NCBI RefSeq assembly: GCF_002934445.1
Contig: NZ_PTJE01000001.1
Location: 930,001-994,000 of the forward strand
DNA length: 64,000 nucleotides
Direction: 5' to 3'
From: Nonlabens xylanidelens
GTDB lineage: Bacteria > Bacteroidota > Bacteroidia > Flavobacteriales > Flavobacteriaceae
A model generated the notes under the pieces. It did no database searches, was not told where the DNA came from, and saw only the letters and a program-made list of their open reading frames with translations. Below are positions 40,545-50,630 of this stretch, piece by piece (within the stretch, counting starts at the first letter, position 1; each line of letters starts with the position of its first letter). The position numbers and the translations under genes were made by a program.

Positions 40545-41552
40545 ATGACTGGAATTGTTTATAGGTCAACAGGTAGCTGGTACGAAGTAAAAGGTGAGGA
40601 TAACGCATTTTACTCTTGTAGGATTAAAGGAAAATTCCGTTTAAAAGGGATTAAAAGTACTAATCCTGTTGCTGTAGGTGATAAAGTACAGTTTGAGATT
40701 GAGAAAAAAGGAGATGAAGAAATAGGAATTATTAATGTGATAGAAGAGAGAGATAATTATATCGTACGCAAGGCGGTAAATCTTTCTAAACAAACTCATA
40801 TTATAGCTTCAAATGTAGATCAGCTTTTTTTATTGGTTACCTTAAATAATCCGCCCACATTTACTTCTTTTATAGATCGTGTCCTTGTCACTGCCGAAGC
40901 TTATCACATACCAGTAGTTATCGCTTTTAATAAAGTAGATACTTATAATGATGACCAGGGTGAAGTAATGATAGATCCAGAAACTGGAGAAGAATTACTT
41001 ACCATGACAGAGCTGGATGAAGTACGGTATTTAATGAGTCTTTATAAATCTATAGGTTATGAATGTATAGCTATAAGTGCCGCTAGCGGTAAAAATATAG
41101 ATATAATAAAGGAAAAGATGAAGGATAAGACCAGCATGTTTGCAGGTCATAGTGGAGCAGGAAAAAGTACACTAGCAAATGCTGTACAACCAGGATTACA
41201 GATAAAAACAAAACAAATTTCAGAACAGCACAAACAAGGTCAGCATACCACCACATTTGCACAAATGTTTGATTTGGATTTTGGCGCACGTCTTATAGAC
41301 ACGCCAGGTATAAAAGGTTTTGGAGTAGTAGATATGGAAAAGGAAGAAATAGGAGATTACTTCCCAGAAATTCAAGAGTTAAAACAAGACTGTAAATTCC
41401 ATAATTGCATGCACATAGAAGAGCCTAAATGTGCAATAAAAGAAGCAGTAGAAAACGGCGAGATGGTATTAAGTCGCTATGAGAGCTATGTGCAAATAGT
41501 AAATGGAGACGAAGAAAATTACCGTCAGGATAAACACCAGGCGCAACCATGA
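40545..41552 (+). CDS. rsgA: Ribosome small subunit-dependent GTPase A
   Basis: Circularly permuted GTPase that checks late 30S assembly, 335 residues. An N-terminal OB fold (about 1-70) is followed by G4 FNKVD, G5-like AISAASGKN, then G1 GHSGAGKSTLAN, G2 region QHTTT and G3 DTPGIKG, the permuted order G4-G5-G1-G2-G3. The C-terminal zinc finger is DCKFHNCMHIEEPKC. It overlaps dtd by 4 bp, so the two are translationally coupled. Confidence 0.95.
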   Translation: MTGIVYRSTGSWYEVKGEDNAFYSCRIKGKFRLKGIKSTNPVAVGDKVQFEIEKKGDEEIGIINVIEERDNYIVRKAVNLSKQTHIIASNVDQLFLLVTLNNPPTFTSFIDRVLVTAEAYHIPVVIAFNKVDTYNDDQGEVMIDPETGEELLTMTELDEVRYLMSLYKSIGYECIAISAASGKNIDIIKEKMKDKTSMFAGHSGAGKSTLANAVQPGLQIKTKQISEQHKQGQHTTTFAQMFDLDFGARLIDTPGIKGFGVVDMEKEEIGDYFPEIQELKQDCKFHNCMHIEEPKCAIKEAVENGEMVLSRYESYVQIVNGDEENYRQDKHQAQP

Positions 41553-41998
41553 GAGTAGTAATACAAAGAGTTACTAGTGCAAGCGTTACCATAGAAGATA
41601 AAATACATGGAGAGATAGGTGACGGACTCCTTGTTTTATTAGGAATTACAGATGGAGATGCGCAAGAAGATATAGACTGGTTAGTTAATAAGATAACTGG
41701 TATGAGAATCTTCTCAGATGCAGATGGTAAGATGAATCATAGTGTAAAAGATACCGATGGTGATGTATTATTGATATCCCAATTCACCTTATTTGCAAAT
41801 GTAAAAAAAGGCAATCGACCTAGTTACATAGAGGCTGCAAGACCAGATGTAGCAATACCTTTATATGAGGCTTTTATAGATTCGCTTTCGCGAAAGCTGA
41901 ACAAAAATATAGCCACAGGAAAATTCGGAGCTGATATGAAAGTTCAATTGATTAACGACGGTCCGGTAACTATTACTGTAGATAGTAAGAGCAGGTAA
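41549..41998 (+). CDS. dtd: D-aminoacyl-tRNA deacylase
   Basis: Removes D-amino acids (and Gly from tRNA-Ala) from mischarged tRNA, 149 residues. The diagnostic motifs are SQFTLFA, the NRPSYIEAARPD block and the C-terminal Gly-cisPro NDGPVTITVDS. The segment EAFIDSLSRKLNKNIATGKFGADM lines up in length with ordinary Dtd proteins, yet SLSRKL is encoded by the interspersed palindrome with its last base changed so as to keep the Leu codon. It follows rsgA with a 4-bp overlap. Confidence 0.95.
   Translation: MRVVIQRVTSASVTIEDKIHGEIGDGLLVLLGITDGDAQEDIDWLVNKITGMRIFSDADGKMNHSVKDTDGDVLLISQFTLFANVKKGNRPSYIEAARPDVAIPLYEAFIDSLSRKLNKNIATGKFGADMKVQLINDGPVTITVDSKSR
41883..41898. repeat. Interspersed palindrome, copy 13 (last base differs)
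   Basis: CGCTTTCGCGAAAGCT inside dtd, read as SLSRKL at a site of conserved length. Confidence 0.9.
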
Positions 41999-42069
41999 TT
42001 TAAGATTACTAATTAACTTCTCTCTTTTATTATGGTAGTTACCCATAAATTTATTTTCTTTGAGATGTT

Positions 42070-43980
42070 ATGAAAAAACTATTACTACTATTTGTTTTTT
42101 GCTTGTCTATTTCTCACACTCTTAAGGCACAAGACATAGAATACCAATCTTCTCAAAATATACCAGCAGAGCTTTTAAAAAATGCTAATGCTGTTATTAG
42201 AAAAAACAACATTTCCATTGTTATTAAAGATTTTGATGATGTTGAAGTGACGACGGATAGAGTGGTTACAGTTTTAAATAAAAAAGGATTGTCAGATATC
42301 AATGCGGCAGAATCTTATGATGAAGATACTAAGGTAGATGAGATAGAGGCTACAATTTATGATGCTGTAGGTAATAAAGTTGTTAGAATTAAAGAAAAGG
42401 ACTTTAAGGATGTAAGTGCAGTTTCTAACGGGACTTTATATAGTGATAATCGAGTAAAGTATTTAGACTATACACCTCGCGACTACCCATTTACGATTCA
42501 TTTTACTTCTACCGTAGAATATAGTACTACGGCTTTTCTACCTAGTTGGGTGCCGTTAGAATATTTTTATGTGAGTACGCAATCTTCAAATTATCAAGTG
42601 ATCAATAATTCAGGGATTGAGGTGAAGTTCAAAGAATCTCATCTAGATGATTATGCTATAACTAAGAACGGTAATTTAAATTATACAGCGACTAACTTAA
42701 CCGCACTTGTACCACAGGCCTACAGTCCAGGGTTCGATACTTATGGGCCAATTGTGAAAATTGCGATGAAAGAGTTTAATATGAAAGGTGTAGCAGGTGT
42801 AAATAATGACTGGAAAGATTTTGGTAAATGGATGAATGATGAATTATTGTCTGATGTTGGAGAATTACCTAAAGAGGTTATTGATGAGGTGAAAACACTT
42901 ACTAAAGACGCTAAAAGTCAAAGAGAAAAAGCAAAAATAGTATATGAATTCATGCAAGAAAGGTCTCGTTATATAAGTGTACAAGTAGGCATAGGTGGCT
43001 GGAAACCTATAGATGCAATGAGCGTGCATAATGTAGCTTATGGAGATTGTAAAGGACTGTCTAATTATACCAAAGCTTTATTGAATGAAGTAGGGATAGA
43101 GTCTCATCACGCAATTATTTATGGAGATAGTAATATACGTAGTGTGGATAAAAGCTTTTCTTCTACACAGGGAAATCACATGATTTTATATGTACCACAA
43201 CTTGATGATGAAAAGAACATCTGGTTAGAGTGCACGAGTAAAACAAATCCTTTTGGTTATATAGCAGGATGGACAGACGATAGAGATGCCTTAGTCGTAA
43301 GTGATGCAGGTGGAGAGATTCTTCATACTACGGTTTATGAAACAAAAGGTAATTTACAAAAAAGTAAAGCTCAAGTAAAACTTAAAGCAGACGGTAGTTT
43401 AACTGCTACCATAAAACAAGAAGTTAATGGTTATCAATATTTCTTTAAAGATAAATTAGACAATTACTCTAATAAAGAAGTAATCTCTTATTACAATAAT
43501 TACTGGAATCATCTAAATGGGATTTCAATTATTGATCATAAATTTATAAATAATAAAGATGCTGTTGTTTACTCAGAAGAATTGGAATTGAATGTTAATA
43601 AATATAGTTCTAAAGCTGGTGATTTAATACTATTTCAGCCAGTTGTTTTTAATCGTAATACTAATGTCCCTAAAAAAGTTCAGGATCGAAAACTGGGTTT
43701 TGAAATTGACAGAGGTTATATAGATAAAGATCATTACATTATTGAAATACCAATGGAGTATCAAATAGATGTACTTCCGAAAATAATAGATATTGAGAAT
43801 AAGTTCGGAAAATATTCCTTAAAAGTAGAACTTACTAAGGATGGAATTGTGCAAGTTAAAAGGGAATTAAAGATGAATAAAGGGAAGTTTTCTGCTGCTG
43901 ATTATGAAGCTTATCGTTCTTTTAGAAAGAAAATATCAAAAGCAGATCAATCAAAAGGGGTTATTAAAATAAAGAAATGA
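42070..43980 (+). CDS. DUF3857 transglutaminase-like exported protein
   Basis: A 636-residue periplasmic or surface protein: signal peptide to about residue 20, DUF3857 beta domain (about 50-220), transglutaminase-like domain (about 260-420) and a DUF3858-like C-terminal domain. The likely catalytic triad is Cys in YGDCKGLSNYTKALL (about 326), His in GNHMILYV (about 369) and the acid in WLECTSK. It may cross-link or cleave amide bonds, but family function is unproven. The following gene overlaps by 4 bp and is a paralogue that has lost the Cys. Confidence 0.88.
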   Translation: MKKLLLLFVFCLSISHTLKAQDIEYQSSQNIPAELLKNANAVIRKNNISIVIKDFDDVEVTTDRVVTVLNKKGLSDINAAESYDEDTKVDEIEATIYDAVGNKVVRIKEKDFKDVSAVSNGTLYSDNRVKYLDYTPRDYPFTIHFTSTVEYSTTAFLPSWVPLEYFYVSTQSSNYQVINNSGIEVKFKESHLDDYAITKNGNLNYTATNLTALVPQAYSPGFDTYGPIVKIAMKEFNMKGVAGVNNDWKDFGKWMNDELLSDVGELPKEVIDEVKTLTKDAKSQREKAKIVYEFMQERSRYISVQVGIGGWKPIDAMSVHNVAYGDCKGLSNYTKALLNEVGIESHHAIIYGDSNIRSVDKSFSSTQGNHMILYVPQLDDEKNIWLECTSKTNPFGYIAGWTDDRDALVVSDAGGEILHTTVYETKGNLQKSKAQVKLKADGSLTATIKQEVNGYQYFFKDKLDNYSNKEVISYYNNYWNHLNGISIIDHKFINNKDAVVYSEELELNVNKYSSKAGDLILFQPVVFNRNTNVPKKVQDRKLGFEIDRGYIDKDHYIIEIPMEYQIDVLPKIIDIENKFGKYSLKVELTKDGIVQVKRELKMNKGKFSAADYEAYRSFRKKISKADQSKGVIKIKK

Positions 43981-45995
43981 AAAAAATTTTAGCAATTGGC
44001 ATAATTATATTGATGTCATTACAATTAAATGGACAAGATTTAAGATATGGAAAAGTAGGCAATGTAGATTTTACTTTAAAAGCAAAAGATGTCGAAGAGG
44101 TGCCAGATGCTATAGTGATTTTAAAAAAAGAGCATGTTGATTTTGATATAAATAAAGAGGTTGGTTTACTTCAAAGAAGAACTATTCATGAAAGAATAAA
44201 AATTAACACAGAAGCAGGATTAGAATATGCTACTAGGAAAGTACTGCTATATATGGATGACGGAAGAGTGTCAGAAAAAATAAAATCCTTAAAAGCGGTA
44301 ACTTACAACTTAATTGATGGAGAATTAAATAAAAAAAAATTAAAAAAATCTGCCGTATTTAAAGAGGTTATAAATGATCAATTGAGAATAGAGTCTTTTA
44401 CAATGCCAGATGTAAAAATAGGCTCGGTAATTGAATTTACTTATGTGGTGGTGTCACCATATGTTGTAATTGATGATGTTATTCTTCAATATGGTGTTCC
44501 TATACTTAATATAGATGTGAAAATGGTATGGTTAGAACTTTATCAATATAAAATGCACTTTAATCCTAGGGCTACTTACGTTCCTATATTTGATTTTGAA
44601 GATAGTGAGAAAAATTTCAGTATGATCTCAAGGCCAAATTCAATTTACAGTTCTAATGGCACATATAAGAGTGTTGACTTAGATAGATACAAGCTAGATA
44701 GTAAGATTATATCACTTAAAGATTCGAACATTCCAGCATTGAATATCGAACCTATGGCGGGAAATATGAATAATTATAGATCGAAGGTTATTGTTGAGTT
44801 GACGGGAAAAAAAATAGCAGATTATGATTATAAACAATATTCTACTACTTGGGAAGACGTTTCTAATAATATTTTAAATAATGATAAATTTGGAGATCAG
44901 ATTGATCCATCGCGTTTCTTTAAAAAGGATCTAGAATCTTTAATTAAAGACCTAAAGACAGATAAAGAGAAAATTAAAGCTATTTTACAGTTTGTAAAAG
45001 AAAAAGTGAAATGGGATGGTGGTTATGGTAAATATGCAGATAACGGAGTGAAAAAAGCGTTTAAGGTTGGTTCAGGGAATGTAGCGGACATTAATTTATT
45101 ATTGATAGCTATGCTTAGAGAAGCAAAATTAAATACATTTCCAGTTCTTGTGAGTACAAAAAATAATGGTATCCCTTTTTATCCTACTATAGATGGTTTT
45201 AACTATGTCATTGCTAGTGTTATAGTTGGTGGGGAAACTTATTTATTAGATGCTACTGAGAAACATACTGGTTTAAATATGTTGCCGCTAAGAGTTATGA
45301 ACTGGCAAGGGAGATTGATAGAAAAAGAAGGACAGTCGGAATGGATAGATTTGTTTCCAAGTAAAAATTCAAAAGAATTTATTTTAATTGACGGAGAATT
45401 CAATAAAGATGGTGAAGTTGATATTTCTGTTAAGAAAAGGCTTACGGATTATAGAGCTTTGAACATTCGTGATAAATATGCAAATTCAAATATGTCGGCA
45501 ATGCAAACTCTTTTGGAGTCTGGTGATTCTGGTATCGATATTTCGAATATAGCAACTGAAAATATGGATATGGAAGATGTCCCTCTTTCCATTTATTATG
45601 ATGGAATTGTAAGTAATGCTATTGAGGAAATTGGGGAGAAACTTTTTATTACACCATTATTACATGAGGCAAATAGAGAGAATCCTTTTAAGTTAAAACA
45701 CCGTAAATTCCCATTAGATCTAGGGTATCCATTGTCTACTAAGGTAATAGTGAATTTAAAAATTCCAGAAGGATATGTAGTGGAGTCCATACCTGAAAGT
45801 GTTAAACTTAGTTATGAAGATGGTTTAGGATCATACACTTATAAAGTCAATGAAATAAATGCTATGATAAGTACGGTAGTTGATTTAAAATTAGATACTT
45901 ACTTAATAGAGCCAGAAGATTATGAGACTTTTAAAAGCTTTTTTGAAGCCATAGTAGCTAAGGATGCAGAAAAAATAGTCCTCAAAAAAATATAA
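43977..45995 (+). CDS. DUF3857 transglutaminase-like protein, catalytically degenerate
   Basis: A 672-residue exported paralogue of the upstream gene, same layout: signal peptide (ends QLNGQ), DUF3857, transglutaminase-like and C-terminal domain. In the catalytic block it reads GSGNVADINLLLIAML where the partner has GDCKGLSNYTKALL, so the nucleophile Cys is gone; the His position reads GFNYVIASV (Asn), while the acid persists in LLDATEK. It is probably non-catalytic, perhaps a binding partner of the active one. The arrangement, 4-bp overlap, favours a heteromer (inference). Confidence 0.85.
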   Translation: MKKILAIGIIILMSLQLNGQDLRYGKVGNVDFTLKAKDVEEVPDAIVILKKEHVDFDINKEVGLLQRRTIHERIKINTEAGLEYATRKVLLYMDDGRVSEKIKSLKAVTYNLIDGELNKKKLKKSAVFKEVINDQLRIESFTMPDVKIGSVIEFTYVVVSPYVVIDDVILQYGVPILNIDVKMVWLELYQYKMHFNPRATYVPIFDFEDSEKNFSMISRPNSIYSSNGTYKSVDLDRYKLDSKIISLKDSNIPALNIEPMAGNMNNYRSKVIVELTGKKIADYDYKQYSTTWEDVSNNILNNDKFGDQIDPSRFFKKDLESLIKDLKTDKEKIKAILQFVKEKVKWDGGYGKYADNGVKKAFKVGSGNVADINLLLIAMLREAKLNTFPVLVSTKNNGIPFYPTIDGFNYVIASVIVGGETYLLDATEKHTGLNMLPLRVMNWQGRLIEKEGQSEWIDLFPSKNSKEFILIDGEFNKDGEVDISVKKRLTDYRALNIRDKYANSNMSAMQTLLESGDSGIDISNIATENMDMEDVPLSIYYDGIVSNAIEEIGEKLFITPLLHEANRENPFKLKHRKFPLDLGYPLSTKVIVNLKIPEGYVVESIPESVKLSYEDGLGSYTYKVNEINAMISTVVDLKLDTYLIEPEDYETFKSFFEAIVAKDAEKIVLKKI

Positions 45996-45996
45996 T

Positions 45997-46326
45997 ATGA
46001 GTATTAAGAAATCACAAGAGCAGGTTGATCAGTGGATCAAGCAGCATGGAGTACGTTACTTTAATGAACTTACTAATATGGCACAACTTACAGAAGAGGT
46101 AGGTGAAGTGGCGCGTATTATAGCAAGAAGATATGGGGAGCAAAGCGAGAAAGAAAGTGATAAGAATAAAGATCTAGGAGAAGAACTGGCAGATGTGATG
46201 TTTGTGGTTCTATGTCTTGCAAATCAGACAGGAACAGATCTAGAGGCATCTTTTAATAAAAAATTACAGATTAAGACAGAGCGCGATCACGATAGACACC
46301 ATAACAATGAAAAACTAAAATCTTAA
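45997..46326 (+). CDS. MazG-like nucleotide pyrophosphohydrolase
   Basis: A 109-residue all-alpha NTP pyrophosphohydrolase domain. The metal-binding motif is EEVGEVARIIARR (ExxE) with DLGEELADVMFVVL (ExxD), followed by FNKKLQIKTERDHDRH. It hydrolyses non-canonical or excess NTPs to NMPs. It begins 1 bp after the DUF3857 gene and 3 bp before aroA, so it is inside the same transcription unit. Its exact nucleotide substrate cannot be read. Confidence 0.88.
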   Translation: MSIKKSQEQVDQWIKQHGVRYFNELTNMAQLTEEVGEVARIIARRYGEQSEKESDKNKDLGEELADVMFVVLCLANQTGTDLEASFNKKLQIKTERDHDRHHNNEKLKS

Positions 46327-46329
46327 TAC

Positions 46330-47613
46330 ATGGATTTAAGATTGCATAAAGTAGAAAAGCCTAGAGGGCATGTGGCATTAACTATTTCAGGATCAAAAAG
46401 TGAAAGTAATCGCTGGTTGATATTGCAAGCGCTTTATAAAAATTTAGACATTGATAATTTATCTGACAGTGATGATAGTGATCATTTAAGTCATGTTTTA
46501 AAAAGTGAAGAAAGCATTCTTGATATAGGACATGCAGGTACTGCGATGAGATTTGGGACAGCTTTCTTTGCTTCTCAAGAAGGTAGAGAAATTACTTTGA
46601 CTGGTAGTGATCGCATGAAGCAACGTCCTATAGGTATACTAGTAGATGCACTTAACTCTTTAGGAGCAGAGGTGTCATATCTTGAAAAAGAAGGGTTTCC
46701 ACCCTTAAAAATTAAGGGGAAAAAGATTCAGGGTGGTAAACTGTCGGTAGACGGTAGTGTGTCCAGTCAGTTTCTTACAGCCTTACTGTTAATAGCACCC
46801 AGTTTTGAGAGTGGACTTCAGCTAGAAATTTATGGAGACCTAACCTCGCGACCTTATCTAGAAATGACAGTAGATATTTTGAAACAACTTGGTGTAAATG
46901 TTAATTTCTCATCAGGTAATAAGGTTGTAGAATCAGCAAGTAGTACCCAAAAGGTTAATGAACTTATTGAGGTAAAGCCATTACATAATAATGCTATTAC
47001 TAACGCGCTAGTAGAAAGCGACTGGAGTAGTGCCGGCTACTGGTACAGTTGGGTAGCGATGCAAGAAGTAGGGTATGAAATGAGTCTTTCTTTTTACCAA
47101 GATAACTCGTTGCAAGGAGATAGTGAGTTGGTTCAAATATATAAACCACTAGGTGTGGAAACTGTTTTTGTTGAAAATGGAATTCGTCTAGTAAAAATAG
47201 ATCAACAACTGCCAGATATGGTCATGTTGGACCTAACTAATGAACCAGATCAGGCTCAAACGATATTTGCTACTTGTTTAGGACTAGGTGTAGATGCGCA
47301 ATTAACAGGTTTACATACTCTTAAAATTAAAGAGACAGATCGAATAGAGGCAATGAAAACTGTTGGGGCACGCTTTCGCGAAAGCGAGATAACAACAACT
47401 AACGACTCTATAAAATTACATTTTAAAACCTCATCTAGTTTTAATCCAGAGGTAACTGTGGACACTTACCAAGATCATAGAATGGCAATGGCATTTGCGC
47501 CGTTGTGCATGAAAACAGAGCTCGTTATTAACGAGGCGATGGTAGTAACAAAAAGTTATAAAAACTTTTATAATGACCTTAATAAGGTAAATGTAAGGAT
47601 TACAGAAATTTAA
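46330..47613 (+). CDS. aroA: 3-phosphoshikimate 1-carboxyvinyltransferase (EPSP synthase)
   Basis: Sixth step of the shikimate pathway, transferring enolpyruvyl from PEP to shikimate-3-phosphate, 427 residues, two inverse alpha/beta barrels. Motifs: SGSKSESNRWLILQAL, GHAGTAMRFGTAFFA, RMKQRPIGILVDAL, GSVSSQFLTALLL and KIKETDRIEAM near the end. It is separated from the main aromatic operon by 6 kb and has no leader of its own. Residues about 346-352 (ARFRESE) are encoded by a perfect palindrome copy within a variable loop. Confidence 0.95.
   Translation: MDLRLHKVEKPRGHVALTISGSKSESNRWLILQALYKNLDIDNLSDSDDSDHLSHVLKSEESILDIGHAGTAMRFGTAFFASQEGREITLTGSDRMKQRPIGILVDALNSLGAEVSYLEKEGFPPLKIKGKKIQGGKLSVDGSVSSQFLTALLLIAPSFESGLQLEIYGDLTSRPYLEMTVDILKQLGVNVNFSSGNKVVESASSTQKVNELIEVKPLHNNAITNALVESDWSSAGYWYSWVAMQEVGYEMSLSFYQDNSLQGDSELVQIYKPLGVETVFVENGIRLVKIDQQLPDMVMLDLTNEPDQAQTIFATCLGLGVDAQLTGLHTLKIKETDRIEAMKTVGARFRESEITTTNDSIKLHFKTSSSFNPEVTVDTYQDHRMAMAFAPLCMKTELVINEAMVVTKSYKNFYNDLNKVNVRITEI
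47371..47386. repeat. Interspersed palindrome, copy 14
   Basis: Perfect core inside aroA, read as ARFRES just after the KETDRIEAMK motif. Confidence 0.95.
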
Positions 47614-47625
47614 GCGCTTATTTAC

Positions 47626-47657
47626 TTGACAAGGCCTATGCGCAAATCGTATATTTG
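47626..47657 (+). promoter_or_regulatory. Promoter of queA
   Basis: TTG (47626-47628), 21-bp spacer, TATATTTG (47650-47657), 23 nt before the ATG. This is the best full Bacteroidota promoter in the window. Confidence 0.8.
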
Positions 47658-47680
47658 CAGCTTATAATAAAAAGGAATTA

Positions 47681-48733
47681 ATGAAGTTATCACAATTTGG
47701 TTACGATCTGCCAGAAGATCGCATAGCACAATATCCAGCAGAAAATAGAGATGAGTCTAAGTTAATGGTCTTGCACAAGAAAACTGGAGAAATTGAACAC
47801 AAGATGTTTAAGGATGTGATAGACTATTTTAATGAAGATGACATTTTTGTGATGAATGACACTAAGGTTTTTCCTGCCAGATTATATGGTAATAAGGAAA
47901 AGACTGGTGCTAGAATCGAGGTTTTCTTACTTAGAGAACTTAATCCTGAAACAAAATTGTGGGACGTTTTAGTAGATCCTGCTAGAAAAATAAGAATAGG
48001 TAATAAATTATATTTCGGTGATGACGAGAGTCTGGTCGCTGAGGTTATTGATAACACTACATCTAGAGGACGTACTTTGCGTTTTCTTTATGATGGTAGT
48101 TACGAGGAGTTTAGACAGGCTCTTAAAGATTTAGGAGAAACACCGCTTCCTAAAGAGTTAAATAGAGAAGTAGAGCCAGAAGATGAAGAACGTTTCCAAA
48201 CTATTTTTGCTAAGAAAGAAGGGGCTGTAGCGGCACCGGTTGCAGGTTTACACTTTTCTAAGCATTTATTAAAGCGTCTAGAGATTAAAGGTGTTAAGAT
48301 GGCTACGGTTACTATGCATATAGGTTTAGGTACATTTGCACCTGTAGAAGTAGAAGATCTATCTAAACATAAAATGGACAGTGAGCAAGCTTTTATTACA
48401 GAAGAAACTTGTGCTGCAGTTAATGAAGCGCTGGATAATAAAAGGAATGTTTGTGCTGTAGGTACTACAACTATGCGTACTTTAGAAAGTGCTGTGAGTA
48501 GTAATGGTCGTTTAAATACATTTGATGAGTGGACTAATAAATTTATTTTCCCTCCTTATGATTTTTCTATTGCAAATAGTATGATTACTAACTTTCACCC
48601 TGCAAAATCTACTTTAATGATGCAAGCAGCTGCATTTGCAGGTTATGATCTACTTAAGAAGGCTTATGACGTAGCTCTTAAAGAAGATTATAAATTCAGT
48701 ACATATGGTGATGCGATGCTTATTATTGATTAA
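47681..48733 (+). CDS. queA: S-adenosylmethionine:tRNA ribosyltransferase-isomerase
   Basis: Makes epoxyqueuosine in tRNA from preQ1 and the ribose of SAM, 350 residues. Motifs: [20 protein letters not shown] at the start, [35 protein letters not shown]-type block split here as [18 protein letters not shown] and [29 protein letters not shown] and [12 protein letters not shown]. It has its own strong promoter and terminator. Other queuosine genes are not in the window. Confidence 0.96.
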   Translation: MKLSQFGYDLPEDRIAQYPAENRDESKLMVLHKKTGEIEHKMFKDVIDYFNEDDIFVMNDTKVFPARLYGNKEKTGARIEVFLLRELNPETKLWDVLVDPARKIRIGNKLYFGDDESLVAEVIDNTTSRGRTLRFLYDGSYEEFRQALKDLGETPLPKELNREVEPEDEERFQTIFAKKEGAVAAPVAGLHFSKHLLKRLEIKGVKMATVTMHIGLGTFAPVEVEDLSKHKMDSEQAFITEETCAAVNEALDNKRNVCAVGTTTMRTLESAVSSNGRLNTFDEWTNKFIFPPYDFSIANSMITNFHPAKSTLMMQAAAFAGYDLLKKAYDVALKEDYKFSTYGDAMLIID

Positions 48734-48756
48734 TAATAAATAAAACTCATTATTTT

Positions 48757-48791
48757 AAAATGCCACAAGTTTTACTTGTGGCATTTTTTTT
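48757..48791 (+). terminator. Terminator after queA
   Basis: Stem AAAATGCCACAAGT/ACTTGTGGCATTTT with loop TTT and T-run. Confidence 0.92.
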
Positions 48792-48923
48792 GATTTTCAT
48801 TTATAAGAAGAGTTAATTAATGTTATCAAAGGTTTATGTTTATATTAACAATTTAACCTAAGAAATTATGTGGAATACTAACATTGAATTATCTTGCCAT
48901 CATTCCCTTAAAACTATTTTATA

Positions 48924-50579
48924 ATGAAAAAATTATACTTTATAGCTGTTTTATTTGTTTCTCAAATAGCTCTAGCACAAGTAACAAACGAAGCAACTCC
49001 ACGCGGCTGGGATTTGACTTTTAAAAGTCAGCCTCAAAAAATATCAATGCCTCAGTTTGATCAAGCGTCTTTAGAGCAAGAAGATGCTTTAGCGAGTTTT
49101 GAATTGACTAAGCCATATAGATTTGGAGAGAAAATCCCTGTTGATCTTAATTTGTTTAACTCAGGTCAGTGGTTAGAGTTAGATAATGGTGATAGAATAT
49201 GGAGGTTAAATATCGAGTCGACAGGGGCTAAAACTATAAACTTTTTATTTGATCGTTATGAGCTTCCTGTTGGAGCTGAGTTGTATTTATATAATAATGA
49301 GCATACCGATAAGATAGGTCCGTATACTCACAAAGAAAATCAAGAAGATGGTATTTTAGGATCTTGGATTGTATATGGCGATAACATATGGTTGGAGTAC
49401 TACGAACCGGCATCTGTTAAAGATCAAGGTCGTATATCTATTGAAAATGTTGTTCATGGCTATAGAGGTTTTGGAGAGGCAGAAAATGAATTTCTTAAAA
49501 TAAATGAATCTGGATTTTGTAATGTAGATATTATGTGTGATCCTAATCAAGGTTCTTTTAACGGTCAAGATTGGACAACTATAAGAGATAACTATAGACA
49601 TGCTGTTGCTAGAATTATTATTAATGGTAATGGTTTGTGTACCGGGACATTAGTGAATAACGTAAGGGGAGACTCTACTCCTTATTTTTTAACTGCAAAC
49701 CACTGTCTGTCAACTGCTGATGGTTCTTCAACTTCTTATAATGCTAGCAATTGGTCTTTTGGATTTGATTGGTTCACAAATACACCAGATTGTGCTACTT
49801 TTAGCGATACAGTAGGTAACCTTAATCCAACTAGAGTTTTAACAGGTGCAACTTTAAGAGCAAACAGAGGAGCAAGTGATGTAGCGTTATTTGAAATTAA
49901 TCAAACTCCACCAGCATTATGGAACCTTTATTATGGTGGATGGAATAACGGGAGCTCTGCAGCTTCTTCACAAATTAGTTTTCATCACCCATCTGGAGAT
50001 ATAATGAAGTTAGCTCGTAATGATCAATTTACTTTTGCTCAAACAGTGTCAGGTGTTGCTTGTTGGACTATATCTGATTGGGATTACGGAGTGACTGAAG
50101 GAGGGTCTTCTGGTAGTTGCCTTGTAAATCAAAATGGTCAAATAGTAGGTCAATTGCTCGGTGGTGGTGCAGCTTGTAGTGGAACGACAGATAATGGTGC
50201 TCCAGACTATTATGGTAGAATGGATACATCATGGGCAGGCGGTTTTAATTCAGCTACTCGATTGAGAGATTGGTTAGATCCTGATAATACTGGTGCTACG
50301 TTTGTAAATGGAGATTATTATGATGTATTAAGTAATGAAGAAGTAAATACTATCATGAATATTCAATTGTATCCTAATCCATCTAGAGGTATTTTTAATG
50401 TGGTGTTAGAGAATCCTGCTAGTTATGGAGTTTATGATCTTTCTGGTAAGTTGATACGTTCTGGTTCTTTTAACCAAATAGAGAATCAATTAGATATTCA
50501 AAATTTATCTAGCGGTATTTATTTCTTAAAAGTTGAAGACGGAAATAACTCTATAACAGAAAAGATTTCTAAAATCTAA
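48924..50579 (+). CDS. Secreted trypsin-like (lysyl endopeptidase-like) protease, T9SS substrate
   Basis: A 551-residue secreted S1-fold serine protease. The signal peptide ends LALAQ (residue 19). A propeptide-like beta region runs to about 190. The protease core has CTGTLVNN, the His in FLTANHCLS (about 259), Asp in ASDVALFEI (about 317) and Ser in EGGSSGSCLV (about 396), as in Achromobacter-type lysyl endopeptidases. A type IX sorting domain closes it (NIQLYPNPSRGIFNV ... SGIYFLKVEDG). It would be released or surface-attached by T9SS and digest external protein. Lys specificity is only by resemblance. Confidence 0.88.
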   Translation: MKKLYFIAVLFVSQIALAQVTNEATPRGWDLTFKSQPQKISMPQFDQASLEQEDALASFELTKPYRFGEKIPVDLNLFNSGQWLELDNGDRIWRLNIESTGAKTINFLFDRYELPVGAELYLYNNEHTDKIGPYTHKENQEDGILGSWIVYGDNIWLEYYEPASVKDQGRISIENVVHGYRGFGEAENEFLKINESGFCNVDIMCDPNQGSFNGQDWTTIRDNYRHAVARIIINGNGLCTGTLVNNVRGDSTPYFLTANHCLSTADGSSTSYNASNWSFGFDWFTNTPDCATFSDTVGNLNPTRVLTGATLRANRGASDVALFEINQTPPALWNLYYGGWNNGSSAASSQISFHHPSGDIMKLARNDQFTFAQTVSGVACWTISDWDYGVTEGGSSGSCLVNQNGQIVGQLLGGGAACSGTTDNGAPDYYGRMDTSWAGGFNSATRLRDWLDPDNTGATFVNGDYYDVLSNEEVNTIMNIQLYPNPSRGIFNVVLENPASYGVYDLSGKLIRSGSFNQIENQLDIQNLSSGIYFLKVEDGNNSITEKISKI

Positions 50580-50630
50580 TTACTTAAATATTAGACTTAG
50601 TTAAAAAGTAATAAAGTTAAGATTTCATAC

